From the NCBI RefSeq assembly GCF_001633165.1, contig NZ_CP015418.1:558001-622000 (forward strand): a DNA stretch of 64,000 nucleotides. Direction: 5' to 3'. The translations under genes were made by a program, and so were the position numbers. Shown here one piece after another: positions 43,517-53,582 of the stretch. Numbering within the stretch: position 1 is the stretch's first letter; each line of letters opens with the position of its first letter. The notes below the pieces were generated by a model. It worked only from the letters and a program-made list of their open reading frames with translations, made no database searches and was not told where the DNA came from. The DNA comes from Rhodovulum sulfidophilum DSM 1374 (GTDB lineage: Bacteria > Pseudomonadota > Alphaproteobacteria > Rhodobacterales > Rhodobacteraceae).

Positions 43517-45448
43517 TCAGGCCCGAAGCGCGGCCTGCGCCGCACCGCCGGCCAGAACCTCGCGCAGCTTGGCCTCGATATCGGCCGCATTCAGCCGGGC
43601 ATCGGCATACATCGCCTCGGCGCTGGCATGGTCGATGAAGGTATCCGGAAGCACCATCGAGCGGAACTTGAGCCCGTTGTCGAAGACGCCCCGCTCGGCC
43701 AGAAGCTGCGCCACATGGCTGCCGAAGCCGCCGATGGCGCCCTCCTCGATGGTGATCAGCGCCTCATGCTCGCGGGCAAGCCGCAGGATCAGATCCTCGT
43801 CCAGCGGCTTGGCGAAACGGGCATCGGCGATGGTGGGCTCGATCCCTTCGGCGGCCAGCGCCTGGGCGGCCTCGCGGACCTCCTTCAGCCGGGTGCCGAA
43901 GCTCAGAAGCGCGACGCGCTTGCCCTCCTGGATGATGCGGCCCTTGCCGATTTCAAGCGGCACGCCCTTCTCGGGCAGCTCGACGCCGACGCCCTCGCCG
44001 CGCGGATAGCGGAAGGCGATGGGACCCTCGTCATGGGCGACGGCGGTGGCAACCATATGCACAAGCTCGGCCTCGTCGGCGGCGGCCATCACCACCATCC
44101 CCGGCAGGTTCGCGAGGAAAGCGGTATCGAAGGCGCCCGCATGGGTCGCCCCGTCGGCGCCCACAAGCCCGGCGCGGTCGATGGCAAAGCGCACCGGCAG
44201 GCGCTGGATCGCGACGTCATGGACGATCTGGTCATAGCCGCGCTGCAGGAAGGTCGAATAGATCGCGCAGAAGGGCTTCTGCCCGCCCGCCGCCAGCCCG
44301 GCCGAGAAGGTGACGGCGTGCTGCTCGGCGATGCCGACATCGAAGATCCGTTCGGGGAAGCGCTCGGCAAAGAGGTTCAGACCGGTGCCGTCGGGCATTG
44401 CCGCGGTGACCGCCACGATCTTGCGCTCGGTGCGGGCCTCGCGGATCAGCGCCTCGGCGAAGACCTTGGTATAGCTCGGGGCATTGGCGGGGGTCTTCTT
44501 CTGGACCCCGGTCTCGATGTCGAATTTCGAGACGCCATGGCCGCAATCGGGCGCGTTCTCGGCGGGCGCATAGCCCTTGCCCTTCTTGGTGATGGCGTGG
44601 ATCAGCATCGGCCCGGTGGCGCGGGTCTTGACCGTGCGCAAGATCGCCAGCAGCTGGTCGAGATCGTGACCGTCGACCGGGCCGACATAGGAAAAGCCCA
44701 GCTCCTCGAACAGCGTGCCGCCGACGGTGACCTGCTTGACCAGATCCTTGGCGCGCTTGGCGCCCTCCTGGAACGGCTCGGGCAGGTGGCGGATCGCACC
44801 CTTGGCGATGGACTTGAATTCCTGGAACGGGGCGCCCGCGTAAAGCCGGTTCAGATAGCGCGACATGGCGCCGACGGGCGGTGCGATCGACATCTCGTTG
44901 TCGTTCAGGATCACGATCAGCCGCTTGCCCAGATGGCCCGCATGGTTCAGCGCCTCATAGGCCATGCCGGCCGAGAGCGAGCCGTCGCCGATCACCGCGA
45001 TGGCATCGCCCACCCCCGCCTCGGGCGCGGTGCCCAGGTCGCGGGCGACGGCAAAGCCCAGCGCCGCCGAGATCGAGGTCGAGCTGTGGCCCGCGCCGAA
45101 CGGGTCGTATTCGCTTTCCGAGCGCTTGCAGAAGCCCGACAGCCCGCCCTGCTGGCGCAGGGTCCGGATGCGGTCGCGGCGCCCGGTCAGGATCTTGTGC
45201 GGATAGCACTGATGGCTGACATCCCAGATCAGCTTGTCGCGCGGCGTGTCGAAGACCGCATGCAGCGCCACCGTCAGCTCGACCACGCCCAGCCCCGCGC
45301 CCAGATGCCCGCCGGTTTCCGAGACCGCCGAGATCACCTCCTGCCGGAGTTCCTGCGCGACCTGCCCAAGCTGGGCATCCGAGAGCGCCTTGAGATCCGA
45401 AGGGCTGACGATCCCGTCGAGAAGCGGGGTATTCGGGCGTTTATTCAC
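43517..45448 (-). CDS. dxs: 1-deoxy-D-xylulose-5-phosphate synthase
   Basis: First enzyme of the MEP isoprenoid pathway; joins pyruvate and glyceraldehyde 3-phosphate with thiamine diphosphate. The 643-residue protein has SQLLWDVSHQ-like [16 protein letters not shown], the cofactor motif [42 protein letters not shown] with the catalytic Glu, and [16 protein letters not shown]. The start is GTG (GTG AAT AAA), eight bases behind AAGGAGGG. It follows ispA, so precursors and prenyl chain synthesis are co-expressed, as for carotenoid and quinone production in related phototrophs. Confidence 0.96.
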   Translation of the reverse strand: MNKRPNTPLLDGIVSPSDLKALSDAQLGQVAQELRQEVISAVSETGGHLGAGLGVVELTVALHAVFDTPRDKLIWDVSHQCYPHKILTGRRDRIRTLRQQGGLSGFCKRSESEYDPFGAGHSSTSISAALGFAVARDLGTAPEAGVGDAIAVIGDGSLSAGMAYEALNHAGHLGKRLIVILNDNEMSIAPPVGAMSRYLNRLYAGAPFQEFKSIAKGAIRHLPEPFQEGAKRAKDLVKQVTVGGTLFEELGFSYVGPVDGHDLDQLLAILRTVKTRATGPMLIHAITKKGKGYAPAENAPDCGHGVSKFDIETGVQKKTPANAPSYTKVFAEALIREARTERKIVAVTAAMPDGTGLNLFAERFPERIFDVGIAEQHAVTFSAGLAAGGQKPFCAIYSTFLQRGYDQIVHDVAIQRLPVRFAIDRAGLVGADGATHAGAFDTAFLANLPGMVVMAAADEAELVHMVATAVAHDEGPIAFRYPRGEGVGVELPEKGVPLEIGKGRIIQEGKRVALLSFGTRLKEVREAAQALAAEGIEPTIADARFAKPLDEDLILRLAREHEALITIEEGAIGGFGSHVAQLLAERGVFDNGLKFRSMVLPDTFIDHASAEAMYADARLNAADIEAKLREVLAGGAAQAALRA

Positions 45449-45477
45449 TGGGGCAGCCCTCCTTGGGCGTTACCTGA

Positions 45478-46347
45478 TTACGACTCTCGGGAAATGACGA
45501 AACGGGCGGCGGCCTTCAACGGATCGGCCCGCCCGCCAAAGGGATCCAGCGCGGCCTCGGCCTCTTCGACCAGGGCCAGGGCCCGGGCGCGGGCGCCGTC
45601 GAGCCCCAGAAGCGACACGAAGGTCGCCTTGCCGGCCTCGGCATCCTTGTGGACCCGCTTGCCGGTCTTGGCGGCATCGCCCTCGACGTCGAGAATGTCG
45701 TCGGCGATCTGGAAGGCAAGGCCCAGCGCGGTGGAATAGGCGGTGAGCGGCGCGATATCGGCGCGGGCCAGACGCGCGCCCGCCTCGGCCGACCAGCGGA
45801 TCAGCGCACCGGTCTTGTTGGCCTGCAGCTCGGTGATCTCATCGAGCGTCAGCGACCGGCCGGCGGTCTCGGCGGCGATGTCCTGGGCCTGGCCCAGCAC
45901 CATGCCGTCGATGCCCGAGGCCCGGGCCAGAGAGGCCACCAGATCGATCCGCACCGCCGGGTCGGGATGGCAGGCGGGCGCGGACAGCAGCTCGAAGGCC
46001 AGCGTCTGCAGCGCGTCGCCGGTCAACAGCGCGGTGCCGTCATCCCATTTCACATGCACGGTCGGCTGCCCGCGGCGCAGGTCGTCATCATCCATGCAGG
46101 GCATGTCGTCATGAACAAGGCTGTAGGCATGCAGCGCCTCGACCGCGGCCGCGGCATCGACCGCCGCCTCGGGCGCGATGTCGTAAAGCGCGGCCGACTC
46201 GAGCACCAGGAACCCGCGCAGCCGCTTGCCGCCCGAGACGGCATAGCGCATCGCCTGCGTGACGGGCTGGTCGGCGGCGCCGGCCAAAGCCTCGGTCAAA
46301 CGCGTCTCGATCCGCTCGGCGGCGGATTTCAGGCTGGACTGGAACAT
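45478..46347 (-). CDS. ispA: farnesyl/geranyl diphosphate synthase
   Basis: A 289-residue short-chain prenyl transferase. The first Asp-rich motif sits in LVHDDMPCMDDDDLRRG and the second in AFQIADDILDVEGD. GGKRLRGFLV and KTGALIRWSAEAGARL are further landmarks. The ATG (MFQSSLKS) is chosen; a TTG three codons upstream overlaps the xseB stop and is also possible. It is in one operon with xseB before it and dxs 29 bases after it. Confidence 0.93.
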   Translation of the reverse strand: MFQSSLKSAAERIETRLTEALAGAADQPVTQAMRYAVSGGKRLRGFLVLESAALYDIAPEAAVDAAAAVEALHAYSLVHDDMPCMDDDDLRRGQPTVHVKWDDGTALLTGDALQTLAFELLSAPACHPDPAVRIDLVASLARASGIDGMVLGQAQDIAAETAGRSLTLDEITELQANKTGALIRWSAEAGARLARADIAPLTAYSTALGLAFQIADDILDVEGDAAKTGKRVHKDAEAGKATFVSLLGLDGARARALALVEEAEAALDPFGGRADPLKAAARFVISRES

Positions 46348-46352
46348 CGCTG

Positions 46353-46595
46353 TCAAAGACCTTCGGCCGGTTTCGTCCCGGTGGGGTTGCCCGCGCCGTC
46401 AAGCGTCATCGCCTCGATCTTGGCCTCGGCATCCCGCAGCTTGGCTTCGCAATGCTGCCGCAGCTTCATCGCGCGTTCCGAGAGCGCAATCGACTCTTCC
46501 AGCGGCACCTCGCCGCGTTCGAGCGCGGCCACGGCCTCTTCCAGAGCCCGCATCGCATCCTCGAAGGTCATTTCCCCGATCGGTTTTTCCGTCAT
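46353..46595 (-). CDS. xseB: exodeoxyribonuclease VII small subunit
   Basis: An 80-residue protein with the XseB pattern: MTFEDAMRALEEAVAALERGEVPLEESIALSERAMKLRQHCEAKLRDAEAKI. It binds the large XseA subunit to form the single-strand DNase. Its ATG overlaps the stop of the HDAC-like gene and its stop is next to the ispA start, the common alphaproteobacterial order xseB-ispA-dxs. Confidence 0.95.
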   Translation of the reverse strand: MTEKPIGEMTFEDAMRALEEAVAALERGEVPLEESIALSERAMKLRQHCEAKLRDAEAKIEAMTLDGAGNPTGTKPAEGL

Positions 46596-47527
46596 GCCCC
46601 CCGCTCCATCAGCACCGCCACATGGGCCGCCGCAGAGGCCCCAAGGGCTTCAAGATCATATCCGCCCTCCAGTGTCGAGACCAGCCGCCCCCCCGAATGG
46701 GTCTCCGCGATGTCGCAGAGCCGGTGGGTGATCCAGGCGAAATCCTCGGTCCGCCAGGCCAGTTCGGCCAGCGGATCGGCGGCATGGGCGTCGAACCCGG
46801 CCGAGACCAGCACCAGCTCGGGCGCGAAGGCCTCGAGCCGGGGCAGCGCATGGGCCTCGAAGGCGGCGCGGAAGGCCCGCCCGTCGCTGCGGGGCGCCAG
46901 CGGCAGGTTCAGCACGTTGTTCGCGGCCCCGGTCTCGGCCGCCTCGCCGGTGCCGGGATAAAGCGGCATCTGATGGCTCGAGACGAACAGCGTGCGCGGC
47001 TCGGACCAAAGCAGATCCTGGGTGCCGTTGCCGTGATGCACATCGAAATCGACCACCGCGACCCGCGCCAGCCCGTACCGGTCAAGCGCGTATTTCGCGG
47101 CGATGGCGATGTTGGAAAACAGGCAGAAGCCCATGGCGCGGGCGGCCTCGGCGTGATGTCCGGGCGGGCGCATCGCGACGAAGGCATTGGCGGCCGCGCC
47201 CGCCATCACCATGTCGACCGCGCGCAGCGTGCCGCCCAGCGCCCGGAGCGCGGCCCGGAACGAGCCCGGCGAGACATGGGTATCGGGGTCGAGCGGCACC
47301 GTGCCCTCGGCCGGGATCGCCGCCTTCACCGCGTCGATATAGTCTTGCGGATGGGCGCGCAGCAGCTCGGCCTCGTCGGCCAGCGGCGCCTCCTCGCGCA
47401 GCAGACCGGCGAAGCCTTCGGTCGTCAGCGCCCCGGTCACGGCGCGCAGCCGGTCGGCGCATTCGGCATGGCCGGGCGGTGTCGCATGGTCGAGGCCGTC
47501 GGGATGGGTCAGGAACGCCGTGGTCAT
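46592..47527 (-). CDS. histone-deacetylase-superfamily protein (AcuC/APAH-like)
   Basis: A 311-residue zinc deacetylase type. Metal and catalytic residues are present in MRPPGHHAEAARAMGFCLF (tandem His), VVDFDVHHGNGTQD (Asp, His) and LVSAGFDAHAADPLA (second Asp). The bacterial substrates are small acetylated amines or proteins; the specific one is unknown. Genes of this family often sit before xseB-ispA-dxs in Rhodobacterales. Four-base overlap with xseB. Confidence 0.92.
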   Translation of the reverse strand: MTTAFLTHPDGLDHATPPGHAECADRLRAVTGALTTEGFAGLLREEAPLADEAELLRAHPQDYIDAVKAAIPAEGTVPLDPDTHVSPGSFRAALRALGGTLRAVDMVMAGAAANAFVAMRPPGHHAEAARAMGFCLFSNIAIAAKYALDRYGLARVAVVDFDVHHGNGTQDLLWSEPRTLFVSSHQMPLYPGTGEAAETGAANNVLNLPLAPRSDGRAFRAAFEAHALPRLEAFAPELVLVSAGFDAHAADPLAELAWRTEDFAWITHRLCDIAETHSGGRLVSTLEGGYDLEALGASAAAHVAVLMERGA

Positions 47528-47630
47528 GTCCGAAGGCTACGCGGGCGCGCCGCCTTCGGGCAAGCCCCGCGCGCAGGCGGCCTCTGTCGGGCCAGGGTGG
47601 ACGCGGACGGACCGGGCACCGGGTGCGGGA

Positions 47631-48335
47631 TCAGTCGGGCGCCAGCATGTAGCCCTCGCCCCGCACGGTCTGCAGGTAGCGGGGCTGTTTCGGGTCGTTC
47701 TCGATCTTGCGCCGAAGCCGGGTGATCTGCACATCGACCGCACGCTCCTGCGCCTGCCCGCCATCGCGGCCCAGTTCCTCGACCAGCCGGGTCCGGCTGA
47801 CCGCCTCGCCCGGATTGGCCGAGAAGATCTTCATCAGCTGGGCCTCGGTCGCGGTCAGCCGGACCCGCTCCTCGCCCTGCCAGAGCTCGCCCCGGCCGAC
47901 ATCGTAGCGCACCGGGCCCAGTTGCAGCACCTGCGGCAGCTCGATCTCGGAGCGCACCTGCGGCACCCGGCGCAGGATGGCGTTGATCCTGAGCAGGAGT
48001 TCCTTCGGCTCGAAGGGCTTGGGCAGATAGTCGTCGGCCCCGGCCTCGAGCCCCCGGATCCGGTCCGAGGTCTCGCCGCGCGCGGTCAGCAACAGGATCG
48101 GCGTCGCGATCTCCTGCCGAAGCGCGCGGGTCAGCGCGATGCCATCCTCGCCCGGCATCATCACGTCCAGCACGATCAGGTCGAATTCGAGCCCCTGCAA
48201 CAGCTTGCGGGCATGATCGGCATCGCGCGCGGTGCTGATCCAGAAGCCCTGCCGCATCAGGAACTTGCGCAACAACTCGCGGATCCGCTCATCGTCGTCG
48301 ACGATCAGCAGATGAAGCTCGGCCTCGCCCGTCAT
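47631..48335 (-). CDS. petR: PetR-like OmpR-family response regulator
   Basis: A 234-residue regulator. The receiver domain has IVDDDERIRE, the phospho-acceptor LIVLDVMMP at Asp57, LLLTAR and the Lys in YLPKPFEPKELLLR. The C-terminal winged helix reads VRLTATEAQLMKIFSANPGEAVSRTRLVEEL and VDVQITRLRRKIENDP. In Rhodobacter capsulatus petR lies next to petP upstream of the cytochrome bc1 genes and is needed for growth; the same pair occurs here, but the bc1 genes are not in the window. Overlaps petP by four bases. No sensor kinase gene is nearby. Confidence 0.83.
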   Translation of the reverse strand: MTGEAELHLLIVDDDERIRELLRKFLMRQGFWISTARDADHARKLLQGLEFDLIVLDVMMPGEDGIALTRALRQEIATPILLLTARGETSDRIRGLEAGADDYLPKPFEPKELLLRINAILRRVPQVRSEIELPQVLQLGPVRYDVGRGELWQGEERVRLTATEAQLMKIFSANPGEAVSRTRLVEELGRDGGQAQERAVDVQITRLRRKIENDPKQPRYLQTVRGEGYMLAPD

Positions 48336-48847
48336 GCCCCGCGCTCGGTGATCCTGTGGAAATGACGGCGCATCTCGGGATCCATCATCGCCTCGAGCAC
48401 CTGGCGGAAGCCGGCCACCGCGGCGGGACCCGCGGCGCGATAGGCATCGCGCATCCGCGCGCGCTGCGCGTCGGAGAGATGATGTTCGAGATCGAGCCCG
48501 GCCTCGGTCAGATACAGGTGGCGTTCGCGCTTGTCGCGATGCCCGACCCGGCTTTCGACCAGCCCGTCCTCGATCAGCGCGCGCAGCACCCGGTTGAGCG
48601 ACTGCTTGGTCACGCCGAGGATCGAGAGCAGGTTGTTCACGGTGGTCCCGGGCGCCTGGTGGATGAAATGGACCGCCCGATGATGCGCCCGGCCATACCC
48701 CCGTTCCTCGAGAATCCTGTCGGGATCCGCGGTGAAGCCGCGATAGGCGAAGAACATCGCCTCGATTCCCTTTCGCAACTGTTCATCTGTCAGAAACAGC
48801 AGGCTTTCACCGCTCTTCTGGGTAACCGCCGGGGCGATCTGGGCCAT
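48332..48847 (-). CDS. petP: PetP-like MarR-family regulator
   Basis: A 171-residue protein with a winged-helix core: RAHHRAVHFIHQAPGTTVNNLLSILGVTKQSLNRVLRALIEDGLVESRVGHRDKRERHLYLTEAG. The DKRERHLYLT wing is MarR-like. The front, ESLLFLTDEQLRKGIEAMFFAYRGF, matches the PetP type. The ATG (MAQIAPAV) has GGGAGG upstream. Co-translated with petR (ATGA), divergent from ilvE. An inverted repeat GTTGA-N11-TCAAC at 48905-48925 in the gap could be its site. Confidence 0.83.
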   Translation of the reverse strand: MAQIAPAVTQKSGESLLFLTDEQLRKGIEAMFFAYRGFTADPDRILEERGYGRAHHRAVHFIHQAPGTTVNNLLSILGVTKQSLNRVLRALIEDGLVESRVGHRDKRERHLYLTEAGLDLEHHLSDAQRARMRDAYRAAGPAAVAGFRQVLEAMMDPEMRRHFHRITERGA

Positions 48848-48904
48848 CGCGACCTCCCGTCCTTCGCATCGTGACCGAATTTTCAGCAATCTTATGTCAG
48901 CCTT

Positions 48905-48925
48905 GTTGACTTTCCAAGACTCAAC
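48905..48925. promoter_or_regulatory. inverted repeat in the petP-ilvE gap
   Basis: GTTGA-N11-TCAAC, about 58 bases before petP, covering a TTGACT that could be a -35 box for ilvE. A possible site for the MarR-type PetP; no consensus is known to me. Confidence 0.35.
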
Positions 48926-49031
48926 TGCTAGCCAGCGCTGAAATTTGCGCAACATTATGTCCGAAGCGGACTTAAGATTGGCAATTTTCGCAAATCGAAA
49001 CCCCGGAGGGGAAAAGAAAAGGACGAAGGCC

Positions 49032-49898
49032 ATGACTGGCTACGACGACCGCGACGGCGTTATCTGGATGGACGGGAAACTGGTGCCCTGGCGCGACGCC
49101 AATGTGCACATCCTGACCCACGCCATGCACTACGCCTCGGCGGTATTCGAAGGCGAGCGGGCCTATGGCGGAAAGATCTTCAAGTCGCACGAGCATTCCG
49201 AGCGCCTGAAACGTTCGGCGAACATGATCGACTTCGAGATCCCCTATTCGGTCGAGGAGATCGACGCCGCCAAGGCCGAGGTGATGAAGGCGAACGGGCT
49301 GACCGACTGCTATGTGCGTCCGCTGGCCTGGCGCGGATCGGGTCCGGACATGGGCGTGGCCGCGGCACAGAACCCGGTCAGGATGGCGATCGCCGTCTGG
49401 GAATGGGGTGCCTATTACGGCGCGGCCAAGATGAAGGGCGCCAAGCTCGACATTGCCAAATGGAAGCGGCCCGATCCGGCGACCGCGCCGAGCCAGGCCA
49501 AGGCGTCCGGGCTTTACATGATCTGCACCATGTCCAAGCATGCGGCGCAGGCCAAGGGCTGTTCCGACGCGATGATGTTCGACTATCGCGGCTATGTGGC
49601 CGAGGCGACCGGGGCGAACATCTTCTTCGTCAAGGATGGCGAGGTGCATACGCCCAAGGCCGACTGCTTCCTGAACGGGATCACCCGGCAGACCGTGATC
49701 GGCCTGCTGAAGGACAAGCAGATCAAGGTGCATGAGCGCCATATCGAGCCCGCGGAACTGGAAGGCTTCCAGCAATGCTGGCTGACCGGCACCGCGGCCG
49801 AGGTGACCCCGGTGGCCGAGATCGGCGATTACAATTTCGAGGTCGGCGCACTGACCCATGACATCGCCGAAACCTACGAGACCTTCGTCCGGGCCTGA
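49032..49898 (+). CDS. ilvE: branched-chain amino acid aminotransferase
   Basis: A 288-residue PLP enzyme of fold type IV that makes valine, leucine and isoleucine from their oxo acids. Landmarks are WMDGKLVPWRDANVHILTHAMHYASAVFEGERAY, YVRPLAWRG, PSQAKASGLYM with the PLP Lys157, MFDYRGYVAEATGANIFFV and the end EVTPVAEIGDYNF. AAGGA lies before the chosen ATG; an earlier ATG in the gap would add an unrelated stretch. Confidence 0.93.
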   Translation: MTGYDDRDGVIWMDGKLVPWRDANVHILTHAMHYASAVFEGERAYGGKIFKSHEHSERLKRSANMIDFEIPYSVEEIDAAKAEVMKANGLTDCYVRPLAWRGSGPDMGVAAAQNPVRMAIAVWEWGAYYGAAKMKGAKLDIAKWKRPDPATAPSQAKASGLYMICTMSKHAAQAKGCSDAMMFDYRGYVAEATGANIFFVKDGEVHTPKADCFLNGITRQTVIGLLKDKQIKVHERHIEPAELEGFQQCWLTGTAAEVTPVAEIGDYNFEVGALTHDIAETYETFVRA

Positions 49899-49931
49899 TC
49901 CGGACGAACCGGCCGGACCGGCGGCCGCGCG

Positions 49932-50858
49932 TCAGCCCTGGGGCGTGATCCCCTTGCGCGCGCGGCCCCTCTCCAGCCCAAGCTGGCGTTCGCGCCAGAT
50001 GATGAAGACGCCAGCCGAGATGATCAGACCGGCACCGATCAGCACCATCGGGGTCGGCACCTCGGCAAAGACGAAATAGCCGATCACCAGCGCCAGCAAT
50101 ATCGAGGCATAGTCGAAGGGCGCCACCAGCCCGGCCTCGGCATGGCGATAGGCAGAGGTCAGGCAGATCTGGGCCAGCCCGCCGACAAGCCCGGCCAGGA
50201 TCAGCATCGCGGCCGCCCCGGGCGAGGGCATGACCCAGCCGAAGGGGATGGTGAACAGCGACAGGACCGTCGCGACCACCGAGAACCAGAACACGATGGC
50301 CGAGGTCCGTTCGGTCTGGACCAGCTTGCGCACGAAGACCTGGGCCAGCGCCGCGCAACTGGCCCCGCCCAGCGCCACCACCGCGCCAAGCGTCGCCCGC
50401 GCGTCCACGGCATCGGTGCCGAAGGAGGACAGCCGGGGGCTGATCACGACCAGAACCCCCAGCAGCCCCAGCGCCACCGCCGACAGCCGGAACAGCCGCA
50501 CCTTCTCGCCCAGGAACATCGCCGCGAAGATCACCACCAGCAGCGGCGAGGAATAGCTGATCGCCGTCGCCTCGGGCAGCGGAAGGATGCCCAGCGCCGC
50601 GAAGTTCAGCACCATCGCCGTGCCGCCCACCAGCCCGCGCCAGAACTGGCCCAGCGGGTCCTTCGTTCTCAGCCCAGCGCCCAGCTGCCCGGTCCAGACC
50701 AGCCAGACCAGGATCACCGGCAGCGCGAAGAACGACCGGAAGAACACCGTCTCACCGGGCGGGACCCCCTGTTCGGAGGCGGCCTTGATCAGGGCCGACA
50801 TCACCACGAAAAGCGTGACGGAGGTAAGTTTCAGGCCGATGGCGCGGGACGGGTTCAT
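49932..50858 (-). CDS. EamA/DMT-family transporter
   Basis: A 308-residue inner-membrane protein with ten predicted helices in two EamA repeats (first: SVTLFVVMSALIKAASEQGVPPGETVFFRSFFALPVIL...EKVRLFRLSAVALGLLGVLVVISP; second: ALGGASCAALAQVFVRKLVQTE...YFVFAEVPTPMVLIGAGLIISAGVFIIWRER). DMT members export amino acids, metabolites or drugs; the substrate here is not known. It is last in a same-strand run with queG, a GST and mtgA. Confidence 0.9.
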   Translation of the reverse strand: MNPSRAIGLKLTSVTLFVVMSALIKAASEQGVPPGETVFFRSFFALPVILVWLVWTGQLGAGLRTKDPLGQFWRGLVGGTAMVLNFAALGILPLPEATAISYSSPLLVVIFAAMFLGEKVRLFRLSAVALGLLGVLVVISPRLSSFGTDAVDARATLGAVVALGGASCAALAQVFVRKLVQTERTSAIVFWFSVVATVLSLFTIPFGWVMPSPGAAAMLILAGLVGGLAQICLTSAYRHAEAGLVAPFDYASILLALVIGYFVFAEVPTPMVLIGAGLIISAGVFIIWRERQLGLERGRARKGITPQG

Positions 50859-50934
50859 GAAAGGCTCGGATCTTGAGGGGGGACCGCGTCGTCCATAAGC
50901 CCGCCCGCACGTTTTGCAAGGGCGGTTCGGCGGC

Positions 50935-51975
50935 TCAGCCCCGAGACAGCCGCGCCACGGCCCAGCGCGCGGCCTCGGCCACGACCGGGTCGGCATCCTC
51001 CGAAAGTCGCGCCACCGCGCCCCGCAGCCGGCTGTCGCCCGAATTGCCGATCGCATAGCAGACATTGCGCACGAAACGGCCGCGCCCGATGCGCTTGATC
51101 GGCGAGCCCGAGAAGCGCGCGCGGAAGGCGGCATCGTCCAGCCCGGCCAGCTCGGCCAGGGGCGGCTCGATCAGATCGGGGCGGGCGGCATATTTCGTCT
51201 CGGTCGCGGCGACGGCGAACTTGTTCCAGGGACAGATGCCGAGGCAGTCGTCGCAGCCATAGATCCGGTTGCCCAGAAGCGGCCTGAGCTCCGGATCGAC
51301 CGGGCCCTTGTGCTCGATCGTCAGGTAGGAAACGCAGCGCCGCGCATCGAGCTGGAAGGGCGCGGGGAAGGCACCGGTCGGGCAGGCGTCGAGACAGGCG
51401 GTGCAATTGCCGCAATGCCCGGTCTCGGGGGCATCGGCGGGCAGCTCGACGGTGGTAAAGATCACGCCGAGGAAGAACCAGTTGCCGAGGCGCCGGCCCA
51501 GCAGGTTGGTATGCTTGCCCTGCCAGCCCAGCCCAGCGGCCTGGGCCAGCGGCTTTTCCATCACCGGGGCGGTATCGACGAAGACCTTGATCTCATGGCC
51601 CGGCGCCTGTTCGAGGAACCAGCGCCCGAGCCGTTTCAGCCGCTTCTTCAGCACGTCGTGATAGTCGCGGTTCTGGGCATAGACCGAGATCGCGGCGCGG
51701 TCGGGCCGGTCCAGCGCCGCCAGCGGGTCATGGGCCTGGGTATAGGGCTCGGCGAACATCACGACCGACCGCGCCTCGGGCCAGAGCGCCGCCGGATTGC
51801 CGCGCCAGGACATTCGCTCGGCCATCCAGCCCATCTGGCCATGGCGCTCCTTGGCCACGAACTCGGCCAGCCGCCCGGCCGCCTCGGGGATCGCGTCGGG
51901 CCGACAGACCCCCATCGCCGCCAGCCCCTCTTCGCGGGCCCGGGCGGCGAGGCGGTCTTTCAGCGCCGCGGTCAA
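50935..51975 (-). CDS. queG: epoxyqueuosine reductase
   Basis: The last enzyme of queuosine synthesis in tRNA, an iron-sulfur and cobalamin-dependent reductase. The 346-residue protein has the two ferredoxin-like clusters [17 protein letters not shown] and [15 protein letters not shown] and the domain before them ([29 protein letters not shown]). The start is TTG, overlapping the GST stop (TTGA). It is the second B12-using enzyme coded in this window, besides EutBC. Confidence 0.93.
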   Translation of the reverse strand: MTAALKDRLAARAREEGLAAMGVCRPDAIPEAAGRLAEFVAKERHGQMGWMAERMSWRGNPAALWPEARSVVMFAEPYTQAHDPLAALDRPDRAAISVYAQNRDYHDVLKKRLKRLGRWFLEQAPGHEIKVFVDTAPVMEKPLAQAAGLGWQGKHTNLLGRRLGNWFFLGVIFTTVELPADAPETGHCGNCTACLDACPTGAFPAPFQLDARRCVSYLTIEHKGPVDPELRPLLGNRIYGCDDCLGICPWNKFAVAATETKYAARPDLIEPPLAELAGLDDAAFRARFSGSPIKRIGRGRFVRNVCYAIGNSGDSRLRGAVARLSEDADPVVAEAARWAVARLSRG

Positions 51976-52637
51976 AAGTCGAGATTCGCGTAATGCCTGG
52001 GCGGCGGGAAGCCCGGCACCTGATCGGCGAGGATATTGCGGAAGGCCGGCCGCGACTTGATCTTGGCATACCAGTCCTTGACCGCCGCGTTGCGGTTCCA
52101 GTCGACATCCGAGATGTAGTCGAGACAGGACAGATGCGCAGCCGCCGCGAAATCGGCCAGTGTCATCACATCGCCCGCCAGCCAGCGGCGCTGATCCAGG
52201 AGCCAGCCCATGTAATCGAGATGGTACTTGATCGCCGTCGCCCCGGCCTTGACGTTGCGGCTGTCGGGATAGCCCGACTTGGTGACCTTCTTGTTCACCC
52301 GCTCATACAAGAGCTTCGAGGTCACCTCGTGGTGGAACTTGTCGTCGAACCAGAACACCAGCCGCCGCGCCTCGCAGCGTTCGGCCGGGCTGCCGGGCAA
52401 CAGACAGGGGTCGGGGAAACTCTCGTCGAGATATTCGCAGATCGCCTGGCTTTCGGCCATGATGCGCCCGTCCATCCGCAGCACCGGCACCTTTCCGGCC
52501 GGATTGCGGCGCATGAAATCGGCGTCGCGCTCCCAGTAGCGCTCTTCGACCAGCTCGACCTCGATGCGCTTCTCGGCAAGCACCAGGCGAACCTTGCGGC
52601 AGAAGGGCGACAGCGGCATGTGGTAGAGGCGGTTCAT
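51972..52637 (-). CDS. glutathione S-transferase family protein
   Basis: A 221-residue protein with an N-terminal thioredoxin-like domain ([53 protein letters not shown], with a cis-Pro in KVPVL and [11 protein letters not shown]) and an alpha-helical C-terminal domain ([24 protein letters not shown]). The Cys near residue 13 may be the reactive residue. The substrate is unknown. It is placed before queG and overlaps it by four bases. Confidence 0.9.
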   Translation of the reverse strand: MNRLYHMPLSPFCRKVRLVLAEKRIEVELVEERYWERDADFMRRNPAGKVPVLRMDGRIMAESQAICEYLDESFPDPCLLPGSPAERCEARRLVFWFDDKFHHEVTSKLLYERVNKKVTKSGYPDSRNVKAGATAIKYHLDYMGWLLDQRRWLAGDVMTLADFAAAAHLSCLDYISDVDWNRNAAVKDWYAKIKSRPAFRNILADQVPGFPPPRHYANLDF

Positions 52638-52692
52638 GCGGACTCCCTGACGGTTGACCTGTCGGTCTTCATGGCCCCTCGGATCCGGATTT

Positions 52693-53484
52693 TCAATGGT
52701 CGAAACAATCCGATCGGCCGTCGGCAAGAATCGTCGCAGCGCCCTCCTCGACCTGATCGGCCCGGCGCAACAGCGTCGGCGACAGATGATTCGGATCGCG
52801 GTCCTTCGGGTTCGGCAGCAGCACAGCCAGCCGCGCGGCCTGCGAGCGCGACAGCTTCGAGGGCGGGATGCCGTAATAATGCCAGGCGGCGGCGTCGACG
52901 CCGAACACACCCTCGCCGAATTCGGCCACGTTGAGATAGACCTCGAGGATGCGCCGCTTGGACCAGGTCAGTTCGACCATCGGCGTCAGCACCGCCTCGA
53001 GCGCCTTGCGCGGCCAGCTGCGCCCCTGCCAGAGATAGACATTCTTGACCGTCTGCTGGCTGATGGTCGAGGCGCCGTAGCGCCCGCCGGCTTCAAGCGC
53101 GCCGCGGATCGCGCCCATGTCGAAGCCCCAGTGGCGGCAGAAATTCGCGTCTTCAGCGGCCACGGCCGCGCGCTGCATGGCCGGTGCGATCTCGCGCATC
53201 GGGGCCCATTGCTGGTCGATATCGCCAAGCCGCATCCGCTCCGCCATCATGGTGGGCGTGGTTGGCGGGTTGACGAGACTTGGTGCGATCAGCACCAGGG
53301 CCACGAGCGCGAGGACCGCCAGCGCCCCGCGCCGGGCCGCCCGACGCAGCCTCTGGGCCAGCGGCAGGGGGACGCTGTCGCGCCGCGCGGGCTTCTTTCC
53401 GGCAGCTTTCGCCCCGGCATTCCTGGTTCCGGTAGTCTTGGTTCCGGAACGTCTCGTCCCGGTGCTTTTCGTCGGTTTCGCCAT
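52693..53484 (-). CDS. mtgA: monofunctional biosynthetic peptidoglycan transglycosylase
   Basis: A 263-residue GT51 enzyme that polymerises lipid II glycan strands. A basic N-terminus ([22 protein letters not shown]) and one membrane anchor ([17 protein letters not shown]) precede the catalytic domain. Its motifs are complete: [14 protein letters not shown] with the catalytic Glu, [21 protein letters not shown] and [30 protein letters not shown]. The repeated TGT(R/K) tail at the start is unusual but low in complexity. Confidence 0.94.
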   Translation of the reverse strand: MAKPTKSTGTRRSGTKTTGTRNAGAKAAGKKPARRDSVPLPLAQRLRRAARRGALAVLALVALVLIAPSLVNPPTTPTMMAERMRLGDIDQQWAPMREIAPAMQRAAVAAEDANFCRHWGFDMGAIRGALEAGGRYGASTISQQTVKNVYLWQGRSWPRKALEAVLTPMVELTWSKRRILEVYLNVAEFGEGVFGVDAAAWHYYGIPPSKLSRSQAARLAVLLPNPKDRDPNHLSPTLLRRADQVEEGAATILADGRSDCFDH

Positions 53485-53582
53485 GCCCGGGTGATAGCCG
53501 AGGCCGCGGCGCTTGACCACCGCTCCGCAGCCCCGGAAAGCTCAGCCGGTCCGCGCCCGGCCGTCGCAGCAGGCGGGCCGGA